Source: Candidatus Scalindua sp. SCAELEC01 | Lineage (GTDB): Bacteria; Planctomycetota; Brocadiia; Brocadiales; Scalinduaceae | NCBI GenBank assembly: GCA_004282745.1 | Contig: SHMT01000012.1 | Span: 29,168-93,167 of the forward strand | Length of the DNA stretch: 64,000 bases | Direction of reading: 5' to 3' | In this document: one piece after another, positions 1 through 8,479 of the stretch | Layout of the letters: the number at the start of each line of letters is the position of its first letter | Position numbering within the stretch: position 1 is the stretch's first letter | Position numbers and translations under genes: made by a program | The notes under the pieces: generated by a model | Databases searched by the model: none | What the model saw: the letters and a program-made list of their open reading frames with translations, nothing else | Told to the model about the DNA's origin: nothing

Positions 1-813
1 CGATAAAGGACCAACTCGTACCGATTTTATACCATAATCGTACATAAACCATACCCCCATTTATGGGTATCCCGGTTACCGTAAATGATGTTTGGGTGTA
101 ACCGTTCAGTTTTATTATATCTTTGCTACCCGGTCCCGTTGTTCCAACATGGAGCCTGTAGAGGACTTCCTGGGTTCCAGCACTCCATCCGAAGGTAACA
201 GTCGATGTCGTTAATGTCGAGCCGGGTGTTGGACTTGTCATAACAGGCGTAGCTGACAACCCAGTAGTCACCGTCACCGTTGCCTCGTTAGAGGTATCCC
301 CAAGATTGTCATCCACCGTATACTTAAAGGTATCTTGGCCCGTGTATCCGGTGAAAGGGGTATAAGCCACTGTACCGTTTCCATTAGGTGAAGCCGTACC
401 ATTGGTGGGGCCACTTGTTACCACAACCGTGGCAGGGTCAATCGTACCATCGGGGTCATTGTCGTTGGCTACAACATTAATACTCACCTGGGTGTTTACG
501 GGTGTCGATGCACTGTCGTTATTCGCAGTAGGCGGCTGATTGCCACCACCACCCTGCGTTTGGTAGACATAATCGATAAAGGACCAACTCGTACCGATTT
601 TATACCATAATCGTACATAAACCATACCCCCATTTATGGGTATCCCGGTTACCGTAAATGATGTTTGGGTGTAACCGTTCAGTTTTATTATATCTTTGCT
701 TCCCGGTCCCGTTGATCCAACATGGAGCCTGTAGAGGTCTTCCTGGGTTCCGGCACTCCATCCGAAGGTAACAGTCGGCGTTGTTAATGTCGAGCCAGGT
801 GTTGGATTTAACA
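1..813 (-). repeat. in-frame internal duplication in the M43 protease gene
   Basis: Bases 1 to about 235 recur almost unchanged at 574 to about 808, an offset of 573 bp or exactly 191 codons. The repeated unit encodes one module containing SWSFIDYVYQ and part of the next. Only a few substitutions separate the copies, so duplication or gene conversion was recent. The array probably continues beyond the window. Confidence 0.85.
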
Positions 814-2542
814 TCGTAGGGGTATCCCCCCCTGTATGGGCTGTATAGGCGTAATCCGTATATTTCCAGCCACTAATGTCGTATCGTAGCCTTATATACA
901 CCGTACTTCCATCTGTCGGCAAACCACTGACAAGAGTACTCGTTGCTGTACCTAAACTACCGCTGTCGTAATAGTCGGATGCGCCGATACTACTACCTGC
1001 ATACAGCTGATATGTTGAGACATTGGCTCCATTACCGGTCCAGGTAAACGTCTGTGATGAGCCAGTCAAAGTCGAACCTGATGAGGGTGTTATGATTGCT
1101 GGTGTTATGATTCCTGGTGTTATAATCCTACAGGCATCTGCACTGGTTGAACATCCGCCTTGTGAGTTGATTACTACCCTGGCCTTGCCGCCAAACGAAT
1201 ACGTGCCCAGAGAATTCCACTTACCTCCATTCGCCTTATGGTTCACAAATTTCGTGGCAATATTTGTATTCCCATCATAGATGTCTACTTGAACACTGGT
1301 ACACCTGCTACCCAATTCAGTCCACCACAATGATACCTCCTTGGAACCACTTACCCCGGTAGCACAATACTCATAACTACCGCTTGTGTCGCTGTAGAGA
1401 GAACCTCCACCATACGGATCTGCACCACCGGATGAATTCCAGATACCTGTCGATGATGTCCATTCGCTACCATTGTCCATAATACCATTTGCGGGTAAAG
1501 TTGGGCATGTTTGTGTATAACATGTGCCACTCCATAATGTAGGCTTATAGAGTGAAACCAAGTTGTCCATCCGTGATCCCTGCCCAGACGTGAACTCATC
1601 CATACAGGCATCATCGGTGTAGTCCATAAAGTTGTGTATTGGATCTAGACCGGCGCTTGCGCATGTGTCCCGACCGGCTGGACATCCAAAAGCAGGAGAT
1701 TGTTCATAAGGTGTATCACTCACCTCATCACCCGGAGAGAGACAAGCCCCCTGGAATGTGTGGTACAAACCTAGATAATGCCCCACCTCGTGTGTTGCTG
1801 TGTCACCTTCATTATAGGGAGCGCTGGTTCCTCCAGGCAAAGAAGAATACAATACAACCACTCCGTGCATATTACTATTCTCGACATACATAAAGGGAAA
1901 CGTCGCATATCCCAGAAGCCCTCCCCCAAGATCACATATATAAAAATTCAGTGAACACTCAGGAGAGATGGCCAAGCCGTTTTTCATGTCTGCTTCTTGA
2001 GCGGTACCATAATCGTGTTGTGACCAAACCGTGTTGTTAGTACGGTCGATACTAAGGATTGTGAATTGATAACCGTAAGGGGCAAATGCCGCGTTTAACA
2101 CATTGGTTTGATCCTGGATTTGCTGATCTGTTACGTCGGCAGATCCATCGTCATGTCGTACTACGTGGTATGCGATAGGTATCACCAATGTTGGGACTTT
2201 CGTCGGCATCAATTTGCTTTCAATGAAGCTGTTGATTGTATCACGAACACTTTCAGATATTTCGGTCGTTGGAGTCGGCGTGCTGCAACGAATACCTGTT
2301 ATCAAGGGGCCGCCTTGTCCCTTGAATTTGGTATAGTTTTCGGGAATGTAAATCGGGGAATATCTGTCACCGTCACCAGGTGGGTATGTTTCCACAACAC
2401 CAAAAGGTCCTGCTGCTACATTGTTACCAGCATATAAATTTTCTGAAGCGTTGTTTACATCGGCGTAAACTACAGGTAACGTCATAACCATAGTCAAAAC
2501 CATCATCAATGACATCACTGCATACAAGTATTTGAAATTCAT
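1..2542 (-). CDS. secreted M43 (pappalysin/cytophagalysin-like) metalloprotease, 5' part
   Basis: The reading frame starts with ATG at 2542 behind an AAAGGAG ribosome site and stays open to the left window edge, so the C-terminus is missing. Residues 1-24 form a signal peptide (hydrophobic core, ...VVYA). The zinc motif HEVGHYLGLYH starts at residue 251 (codon 1790-1792) and a Met-turn-like NFMDYTDD follows near position 1630; both are hallmarks of the M43 family, so this is a secreted, probably calcium- and zinc-dependent endopeptidase. Downstream come a beta-sandwich segment and then fibronectin or lamin-tail-like repeats and a cadherin-like module (NDNDPDGTIDPATV) linked by Thr/Pro-rich stretches. 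Two of the modules are almost identical at DNA level. The substrate cannot be read from the sequence. No partner gene is visible. Confidence 0.88.
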   Translation of the reverse strand, partial: MNFKYLYAVMSLMMVLTMVMTLPVVYADVNNASENLYAGNNVAAGPFGVVETYPPGDGDRYSPIYIPENYTKFKGQGGPLITGIRCSTPTPTTEISESVRDTINSFIESKLMPTKVPTLVIPIAYHVVRHDDGSADVTDQQIQDQTNVLNAAFAPYGYQFTILSIDRTNNTVWSQHDYGTAQEADMKNGLAISPECSLNFYICDLGGGLLGYATFPFMYVENSNMHGVVVLYSSLPGGTSAPYNEGDTATHEVGHYLGLYHTFQGACLSPGDEVSDTPYEQSPAFGCPAGRDTCASAGLDPIHNFMDYTDDACMDEFTSGQGSRMDNLVSLYKPTLWSGTCYTQTCPTLPANGIMDNGSEWTSSTGIWNSSGGADPYGGGSLYSDTSGSYEYCATGVSGSKEVSLWWTELGSRCTSVQVDIYDGNTNIATKFVNHKANGGKWNSLGTYSFGGKARVVINSQGGCSTSADACRIITPGIITPAIITPSSGSTLTGSSQTFTWTGNGANVSTYQLYAGSSIGASDYYDSGSLGTATSTLVSGLPTDGSTVYIRLRYDISGWKYTDYAYTAHTGGDTPTMLNPTPGSTLTTPTVTFGWSAGTQEDLYRLHVGSTGPGSKDIIKLNGYTQTSFTVTGIPINGGMVYVRLWYKIGTSWSFIDYVYQTQGGGGNQPPTANNDSASTPVNTQVSINVVANDNDPDGTIDPATVVVTSGPTNGTASPNGNGTVAYTPFTGYTGQDTFKYTVDDNLGDTSNEATVTVTTGLSATPVMTSPTPGSTLTTSTVTFGWSAGTQEVLYRLHVGTTGPGSKDIIKLNGYTQTSFTVTGIPINGGMVYVRLWYKIGTSWSFI

Positions 2543-3625
2543 TACTTCTCCTTTGACAAATTTCTACTCCAAAATGAAATTATTAATACCTGGATTCTGA
2601 AATATTTTCTGTTGAGGTATTCCAATTTTATAAAATAATCTGTTGAATCTTAACAATTTCAAATTCAAAGAGCTAAAAAATTAATTTGATATTGATACAC
2701 AACGCAATGTTTTGGAACAAATTACATTATATTTAATTTTTTGTCTAAATATTTTCCTTTATACATGGCCCCACCAAACGAATATTTTTTATTACCTCCA
2801 CATCTTCCTAATCCGCCCCCATTATTTGTAACACCTGTAAAATTAAAGATTATGTTGATGCGGACAGTTGGAGCTTACCTAACTTAGCTATCAGGGCAAA
2901 TATAATGCCAGTATAGTTATCAATAGAGCTAAACACGTATGGTCTTATGTTATAAATAGTTACTAACATATCTTACGTTTCATACATTTATATTAGTTAT
3001 GGATCCATAACATTTCTTATTATTTTGTTATAACAATTTGAGGTCTTGCATGGACTCAATCGTAAGTAAAGAGGACTCGTGTGTCAAGACTATGCTTACA
3101 TTTTTACCTCTCGCTTAAAGAGAATGTTCACTTTAAATTGATTGAACTGAAAAGGATCTCGTTACACTCAGTTACTCAAAACTTTTTTCAAGAGGACACT
3201 TATTTTCTTCACCTTTTTATTGACCAGGAAACCATTTAACAAGAATGGCGCAAGAGAGAAAATTCCCAAATCCGAAGATTGAGAGCTTTTTATTAAAAAT
3301 AAATTTTTTCATTGACAATGAACCTGACAATCTCTATATTACTCCAATTGCGATTGATTCTTAATATAAATTAACTATTTAAATTGATGTTTCGCGCAAC
3401 TATTTGACAGTTATCATTGAAAGGAAAGGAGGAAAATTTTTTTATCTACTTATTGAGATCTGGTCTGAATCTTAATTGCTACTGTTTTTGCACCTCTCCA
3501 CTGTCTGGGTACAGGTCATGTGTAGTGCAAACGCTAACACTATTTTAACGATTAAATAGAAAATCAATTTTTCCCGTTTTGAATTTTAAACAGATCAAAT
3601 GAATTAATAGAGGAGTCCATAAGAG
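2543..3625. other. gene-poor AT-rich intergenic region
   Basis: About 1.08 kb between the divergent protease and multicopper oxidase genes. I see no convincing coding frame and none of the family A, B or C repeats that fill other gaps in this window. The one clear signal is the promoter-like motif at 3312-3340. The rest is AT-rich sequence with no recognisable structure. Confidence 0.5.
3312..3340 (+). promoter_or_regulatory. sigma-70-type promoter candidate for the multicopper oxidase
   Basis: TTGACA at 3312-3317 and TATATT at 3335-3340 are separated by 17 bases, a near-consensus housekeeping promoter. Transcription would start near 3347, leaving an untranslated leader of about 280 nt before the ATG at 3626. 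No experimental support is available. Confidence 0.4.
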
Positions 3626-4780
3626 ATGGCAAATTACTTAAAAAGTTCAAGAAGTATCGGAACGATCATCGTTCTGCTACTGCTTTGCATGAGTTTAACG
3701 GATTTAGTCGCCGCCGATGGCGAAGATAGAGGAGCCGAGAGTAAATCTGTACCGGAATTTGTAGGTAATATCCGTGAATACTGGATAGCGGCCGATGAAG
3801 TGATGTGGGATTACGCCCCCTCATTTCCCATTAACCTGATGAGCGGAGAAGAGTTCACTGATGATCAAAAGGTTTTTGTAGAGGAGGGAATTGGGAGAAC
3901 ATACTTAAAATCTGTCTATCGGGAATATACACCCGGTTTTGGGGCGCTTATAGAACGAAGTGAAGAAGAGAACGCCTATCTCGGTCTTCTTGGTCCAATT
4001 ATTCGAGCTGAAGTCGGCGAGACAATCATTGTTCATTTTAAAAACAATACCCGATTTCCAGCCAGCATACACCCACACGGTGTCTTTTACACAAAAACAT
4101 CTGAAGGCGCCCGCTACAATGATGGAACAGAAGAGTCAGGCAAAGCTGATGATACCGTGTTTCCTGGATCATCATACACTTATGTTTGGAGCGTTCCAAG
4201 ACGTGCCGGCCCAGCGAAAAGAGATCCCAGCTCTATCATGTGGCCTTACCACTCCCACGTTCATACAACTGCCGATACGAATGCTGGTTTGATTGGCGCT
4301 ATAATTATTACCAGAAAAGGGATGGCTAACGCTGACGGCTCCCCAAGAGATATAGATCGTGAATTTGTCTCTCTCTTTAACGTATACGATGAAAATGTCA
4401 GCAACTATCTTGATGTAAATCTGGGAAATTGCACCTCAGGCATATGCGATCCTGACGATGAAGATTTCCAAGAGAGTAACCTCATGCACGGTATAAATGG
4501 CCTTCTCTGGGGTAACAACACCTATACAATGAATAAGGGTGAGAGAGTTCGTTGGCACGTCTTTGCCATGGGTACCGAGGTCGACCTCCATACACCCCAT
4601 TGGCACGGGGCTACCCTGAAGCATAACGGTAATCGGGTTGATGTAACCGAGATTCTGCCTGCAGCCTCTAAATCGCTTACCTTTAGACCAGATATTGCAG
4701 GCACATGGATGTACCATTGTCATGTGAATGATCATCTCGATGCCGGAATGATGACGGTCTTTACCGTACTTGAAAATTAG
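3626..4780 (+). CDS. exported ceruloplasmin-type multicopper oxidase
   Basis: 384 aa, starting with ATG 3626 after GAGGAG. Residues 1-30 are a Sec-type signal peptide, so the enzyme should act outside the cytoplasmic membrane. All four copper-binding motifs are present: HPHG (H149, H151), YHSH (H209, H211), HTPHWHG (H322, H325, H327) and HCHVNDHLDAGM (H364, C365, H366, H370, M375), giving a type 1 copper plus a trinuclear cluster. The flanking residues resemble ceruloplasmin and hephaestin cupredoxin domains more than CotA. The length suits a two-domain enzyme. Likely reactions are oxidation of Fe(II), Cu(I) or phenolic donors with O2; the substrate is not determined. feoB lies 4 kb away on the other strand. 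A strong hairpin follows the stop. Confidence 0.88.
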   Translation: MANYLKSSRSIGTIIVLLLLCMSLTDLVAADGEDRGAESKSVPEFVGNIREYWIAADEVMWDYAPSFPINLMSGEEFTDDQKVFVEEGIGRTYLKSVYREYTPGFGALIERSEEENAYLGLLGPIIRAEVGETIIVHFKNNTRFPASIHPHGVFYTKTSEGARYNDGTEESGKADDTVFPGSSYTYVWSVPRRAGPAKRDPSSIMWPYHSHVHTTADTNAGLIGAIIITRKGMANADGSPRDIDREFVSLFNVYDENVSNYLDVNLGNCTSGICDPDDEDFQESNLMHGINGLLWGNNTYTMNKGERVRWHVFAMGTEVDLHTPHWHGATLKHNGNRVDVTEILPAASKSLTFRPDIAGTWMYHCHVNDHLDAGMMTVFTVLEN

Positions 4781-4799
4781 TTCTGCTTTGTTTCTTATT

Positions 4800-4831
4800 G
4801 GTCAGGGCCTATAGATTTTAAGGCCCTGACC
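4800..4831 (+). terminator. hairpin behind the multicopper oxidase gene
   Basis: An 11-bp perfect stem, GGTCAGGGCCT at 4800-4810 and AGGCCCTGACC at 4821-4831, encloses a 10-nt AT-rich loop 20 bp after the stop codon. The T-run is weak (TT), so termination may be incomplete or assisted. Confidence 0.6.
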
Positions 4832-4849
4832 TTCACGTTAACTTTATAC

Positions 4850-5245
4850 ATGGATATAAGTATGAAAAAAGTACTAGTCATTGACAATAATGAGGACCTC
4901 CTTGGCACATTTGAACAGACATTGAGAAATGAAGGTTTCGATGTCGCAACGGCAAACAGTGGTCCAGAAGGGGTGGAACGGTTTCATAGAGATAGCTTTG
5001 ACCTCGTGATAACGGATATTGATATGCCAGGGATGAGCGGTTTTGAGGTAATAGATAACATCAAGCGTAATTTTTTTGTCCCTGTTATGTTAATGAGTTC
5101 AGATTATCTACCGGTAGGACCGGGTGATGTGAATGAGCTGGGCGTAAACGCTATAATATCAAAGACCATTGATAATGAGACTTTGTGCAATGTTGCATGG
5201 AACTGTATTTTGGGAGAGAAGGTTTACCAGGGGAAAATTTTTTGA
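4850..5245 (+). CDS. single-domain response regulator (CheY-like receiver)
   Basis: 131 aa consisting of one receiver domain. Acidic residues D12 and D16 flank the first strand, the phosphoacceptor is D56 in ITDIDMPG, Ser97-Ser98 lies in LMSSDY, and the conserved lysine is in IISKT. There is no output domain, so it should work by protein-protein contact or phosphotransfer. A second in-frame ATG at 4862 gives the more usual N-terminus (MKKVLVID) and is an equally possible start, since neither start has a strong ribosome site. No histidine kinase lies in the window. A second receiver protein follows 150 bp downstream. Confidence 0.85.
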   Translation: MDISMKKVLVIDNNEDLLGTFEQTLRNEGFDVATANSGPEGVERFHRDSFDLVITDIDMPGMSGFEVIDNIKRNFFVPVMLMSSDYLPVGPGDVNELGVNAIISKTIDNETLCNVAWNCILGEKVYQGKIF

Positions 5246-5398
5246 TATTATGTTGAGACCAAGTCTCATTCGCAACATAATAGTTGTGAATTTACCTTTT
5301 ATTTTGGTGGGTGTGCCGACAATGCTTCTTACTCCTAAAAAGGCGCAACCACCTTTTCAATCTACATAATTAAAGTATTTTTTAAAGGAGGTTTTACG

Positions 5399-5779
5399 AT
5401 GAAGACTATTCTACTGATGGAAGACAATACCGCTCAGGCCCTTTTCTTTATACGGGAGTTCCGGCGTGAGGGTTATCATGTATTGCTCGCCAGAAATGGC
5501 ACTGAGGCATTGGCACAGGTGAGAGAACAGATTCCCGACATCATAATAATGGAACTCACCTCGTCTTTTATAGATTGGGACGGGGACATGCGTGCCTTAT
5601 TAGGAACATTCCGTGGCATCCCTCTCATTATTAATACGGCGTATGATTGCCAGAGGGAGAAATTTCGCAACTGGTTGCCTGATGCATGTGTGGTAAAGTC
5701 AGCTGATTTGAGCGAACTGAAGAGCAAGGTCCAAGAACAATTATACGAGAATGATCTGTGTTTAAGGCAAGTTTCATAA
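5399..5779 (+). CDS. pseudo-receiver domain protein with Glu in place of the phosphoacceptor Asp
   Basis: 126 aa, well-placed ribosome site AAAGGAGG, ATG 5399. The fold elements of a receiver domain are present: acidic pair E8-D9 in LLMEDN, conserved lysine K100 in VVKSAD, and PDIIIMEL in the third strand. In the last motif E52 stands where canonical receivers carry the phosphorylated Asp (five residues after PD). Glu cannot be phosphorylated in the usual way and may mimic the phosphorylated state, so this protein is probably phosphorylation-independent. It sits between a canonical receiver gene and a DUF2325 gene, all on the same strand. Confidence 0.8.
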   Translation: MKTILLMEDNTAQALFFIREFRREGYHVLLARNGTEALAQVREQIPDIIIMELTSSFIDWDGDMRALLGTFRGIPLIINTAYDCQREKFRNWLPDACVVKSADLSELKSKVQEQLYENDLCLRQVS

Positions 5780-5944
5780 TAGGCGCCCAATAATTTAATC
5801 CCCCAGAGAAAAGGTGCCGACAAGGGGAGGCATACGAATCTTTCCTTCACCTTATACCGAGAGTTGGGCAGGAAAGATATACCCTCTCCTTACAAGCGGG
5901 AGAGAGATAAAATTTTACACCATTATGATTGGAGGTAGAGAAAC

Positions 5945-6232
5945 ATGTCAGCATTAATAGTTGGTGGAGATAATCTTGGATCTATTCCAAAAGAGCTGAA
6001 AAAAGTGGGAATTGACAAGGTGAGACACATTGACGGGAGGAGTAAGACGGCCATAAAGAAGGGTATGCCTCTCTCTATGGACATCATTATCCTGTTACAT
6101 GATTATGTAAATCACAATCTGGCAACGGTAGTAAAGAGATCTGCCAGAGAACAGGATATTCCCATTATCTTTGCAAGGCGTTCATGGTCATCAATTTATA
6201 CAAAATTACCTCATAGTATATTACAAAATTGA
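5945..6232 (+). CDS. DUF2325 family protein
   Basis: 95 aa with a strong GGAGG ribosome site. The sequence follows the DUF2325 pattern: ALIVGGDNLG at the N-terminus, a central HIDGR, then DIIILLHDYVNHNL and a C-terminal IPIIFARRS. Family members are small, widespread, often near redox or iron proteins, and have no established biochemical role; the alternating strand/helix pattern suggests a Rossmann-like fold. The ORF ends normally. It follows two receiver proteins and precedes the TPR gene; cotranscription is possible but gaps are 165 bp or more. Confidence 0.8.
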   Translation: MSALIVGGDNLGSIPKELKKVGIDKVRHIDGRSKTAIKKGMPLSMDIIILLHDYVNHNLATVVKRSAREQDIPIIFARRSWSSIYTKLPHSILQN

Positions 6233-6616
6233 CACTGTTTACATTTTAAATCCGGTTCTAATTGAGAAGGATGATAAAAGAGTGAGAAATCGATTAGAAG
6301 AGTTATTAAATAGTGAGTTCTTAACTAAGATTGATATAGCAACGTTCGGAGCAATCGTAGTTGTGGTAATATTTGAGATAGTAATGGATACAGGTTAAAG
6401 ATATCCCAACTCTCTGTATGCAAGAACAACACTGATGGCCTGACTCTTTCAAACAGGCCTCTCGACCGAATGATCTGTGACAAAGGGGAAGAAATGACAT
6501 CTCTTCTGGGTCGACATATCGGTGTGTGATAACACACGGAAAACATGTTGTTGAAATCACGATACATGAACGGAGAATTTTTTTTATTAACAACTTCCCA
6601 TTAGGAGAAAAAGATC

Positions 6617-6703
6617 ATGCAATCAGAAACAAGAGAAGTTTTATGGTCGATAGTATCTGGTGTTTTTATTTTATCTTTAATCTATTCTGTTGTGAATTTT
6701 TAA
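6617..6703 (+). CDS. 28-aa single-pass membrane peptide candidate
   Basis: ATG at 6617 is preceded by TTAGGAGAAA (AGGAG nine bases upstream) and encodes MQSETREVLW followed by a hydrophobic helix (IVSGVFILSLIYSVV) and a stop. The layout of charged N-terminus plus one helix resembles small membrane subunits or regulators. The stop lies 14 bp before the ATG of the TPR protein, so the two may be translated together. It could be chance; the ribosome site and helix are the only support. Confidence 0.4.
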   Translation: MQSETREVLWSIVSGVFILSLIYSVVNF

Positions 6704-6716
6704 AAAGGAGTGATGC

Positions 6717-8012
6717 ATGTTTTTTAAACCTTTGATCTTAACCATTTTTTTCCCTCTATCTCTTTTCATCATTTCCGGTGTTTTTCTTTCTGATAAATCG
6801 GTAGCGGGAGAGATCAAGCAAGAGGCTGAAACACTTTCCGCAGGTTCACCCGGAGATTTTACTATCGACACACCGTTACCTGAAAACGACTTATACCATC
6901 TTGAAATCGGTATGGCACGGAATGTTGACACCGCATTGTTTCCCAAACTCTTTTTACAATATATATCAGACTGCAAACGTCTGAAGCAAGAGAAACGGGC
7001 AATAGCTTTTTTCCGTGATCTTTCCAATGGAAAAAACCAACCGTCACCTCACACCCTGACGACAAAGGGGGTCATTACCTATGGTTGGAACGCTGAGAAA
7101 ACGTTGAGAGCAGGTCTTCAGAAAATTGATGAGGCTATTTCAATAGACAGGGAGGCCTTCTTCCCACACCTATGCCGTGCATCCTATCTCGCCTATTTAC
7201 CGGAAAGATATCCGGAAGCCATTGAACAGTTTTATTTGCTTATAGAAAAGGAGAAACATAATCGTTCACATCTAGAGGATATATATAAGAATCTTTCGAG
7301 GATTTATCGTGAACACGGTCACTATGCTATGGCAAGGAACACCGACAAAAAACTTCAACTGCTGCAGGACCAGATGCATGACAATTTTGAATCAGAGCAT
7401 ACGACATTACCTTTGCCTGATAGAGGGAAGAAGTGCGAGGAAATGGTCCATTTTCCCTATCCCATAATAAACAATACGACCTTTATCGGTAGGGTCTCCA
7501 CAGCAAAAGATAGACGGTTGGATATCCATCTCTCTATCCTTGAAAGCTACATGGAGAGGAAACATAGTGATGAAGTCTTCAGTACGATGTTTACCCGATA
7601 TGTCATGCTTGCGTGGCAATACCAAGAAACCCTTCGAGCAATCAAATTTTTTGAAACTCTTTTAGATCACCATCCGCACTCACCGAATGTACTCGCTGCG
7701 GTTGGCACAATAACCTACGGGTGGCGAGGGCAGACGTTACTGCAAGAGGGCTTACGCTGCGTTGAAAAGGCTACCAGACTAAAGAGTAAAGATCTTTTTT
7801 CTAAAATGCACTACGCAACCTTTATCTCTTACTTTCCCAACGGTTTTCAGAGGTCAATGCGTGAGTTTTCTCTCCTGAAACAGGAAGCGAGAGATTCTCC
7901 CAAATCTCTTGACATGATTAATTACCACATTAACTGTATACGCCAACACCATGGATATGATAGTGAGCAAATAGTAGAATTTAATACACCTGGGACCAGG
8001 CAATGGTCCTAA
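6717..8012 (+). CDS. exported TPR-like repeat protein
   Basis: 431 aa, ribosome site AAAAAGGAG, ATG 6717. Residues 1-31 form a signal peptide. The mature part consists of two homologous halves, about residues 60-225 and 260-420: each contains a helix with ...FLQYI or FTRYVML, then RAIAFF or RAIKFFETLL, then GVITYGWNAEKTL or GTITYGWRGQTLL. This is an internal duplication of a TPR-type helical block. No catalytic motif is visible; such proteins scaffold partners in the periplasm. It is followed at a short distance by a 19-codon stub with an excellent ribosome site, perhaps the remains of another operon member. Confidence 0.7.
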   Translation: MFFKPLILTIFFPLSLFIISGVFLSDKSVAGEIKQEAETLSAGSPGDFTIDTPLPENDLYHLEIGMARNVDTALFPKLFLQYISDCKRLKQEKRAIAFFRDLSNGKNQPSPHTLTTKGVITYGWNAEKTLRAGLQKIDEAISIDREAFFPHLCRASYLAYLPERYPEAIEQFYLLIEKEKHNRSHLEDIYKNLSRIYREHGHYAMARNTDKKLQLLQDQMHDNFESEHTTLPLPDRGKKCEEMVHFPYPIINNTTFIGRVSTAKDRRLDIHLSILESYMERKHSDEVFSTMFTRYVMLAWQYQETLRAIKFFETLLDHHPHSPNVLAAVGTITYGWRGQTLLQEGLRCVEKATRLKSKDLFSKMHYATFISYFPNGFQRSMREFSLLKQEARDSPKSLDMINYHINCIRQHHGYDSEQIVEFNTPGTRQWS

Positions 8013-8036
8013 ATATTTTTTACAAGGAGGGTTTTA

Positions 8037-8096
8037 ATGGAGACGACCAACAGATCAAAGTCGTTGCTTACATCATCTGTGTTCGTCTCAATATAA
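8037..8096 (+). pseudogene. 19-codon stub with strong ribosome site, likely gene remnant
   Basis: ATG 8037 follows ACAAGGAGGGTTTTA, an optimal ribosome site 24 bp after the TPR gene stop, but the frame stops after 19 codons (METTNRSKSLLTSS...). The start resembles the beginning of an exported or membrane protein. The most likely reading is a once cotranscribed gene destroyed downstream. Confidence 0.35.
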
Positions 8097-8174
8097 ACCA
8101 TTTTGCAATCGGTACATAAGGGAATCCCGTTAATTTTAGATTTTTCTCACCGCACAAAGTGAATCAGGTGAAAT

Positions 8175-8285
8175 ATGCATATTGTTTACCTAATATTTAT
8201 CCTCACTATTATTTTATGTCGCACGACTTCTGCCTACACATCACATGAACAGGTCGAACCTTTAGGCAGTCATGCTCATGTTTAG
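8175..8285 (+). CDS. 36-aa secreted or membrane peptide candidate
   Basis: ATG 8175 is preceded by AGGTGAA and encodes a hydrophobic leader (MHIVYLIFILTIILC) with a possible cleavage site at TSA-Y and a short polar tail rich in His. No homologue is recognised. It lies between the stub gene and the family A repeat behind feoB and may be decay product of a larger gene. Confidence 0.3.
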   Translation: MHIVYLIFILTIILCRTTSAYTSHEQVEPLGSHAHV

Positions 8286-8350
8286 GAAAGCAACTCTTTA
8301 ATAGGCACATTTCACGGAACCACCATGGAGCAAACCCTTCAGAAGAGTAA

Positions 8351-8479
8351 TAGTGATTGAACGAAAACTGCCCAGGTATAAGGCACGTAATAATTCCGTA
8401 ACCGGAGCGTACTCAAGCACGTGAGGATTACGGAATTATTACCGTAACGCAGTAGATGGGTAGTTTTCGTTCAATCACT
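8351..8479. repeat. family A palindromic element (A1)
   Basis: About 128-bp imperfect palindrome bounded by AGTGATTGAACGAAAAC and its complement. Conserved family A inner blocks are present (GTAACCGGA, GCAGTAGATGGGTAG), with apical loop between GTAC and CACGTG. It directly abuts the feoB stop codon at 8480-8482. Confidence 0.85.

Noticed and set aside
1023-2437. Several 84-110 codon frames within 1023-2437 on both strands
   Set aside because: All lie inside the well-supported minus-strand protease frame, which runs through the window edge.
5250-5369. 39-codon frame with a hydrophobic stretch between the two receiver genes
   Set aside because: No usable ribosome site and no recognised similarity; hydrophobicity may be chance in AT-rich DNA.
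6171-6398. 75-codon frame overlapping the DUF2325 gene end
   Set aside because: Starts inside DUF2325 in another frame; no ribosome site and no family signature.
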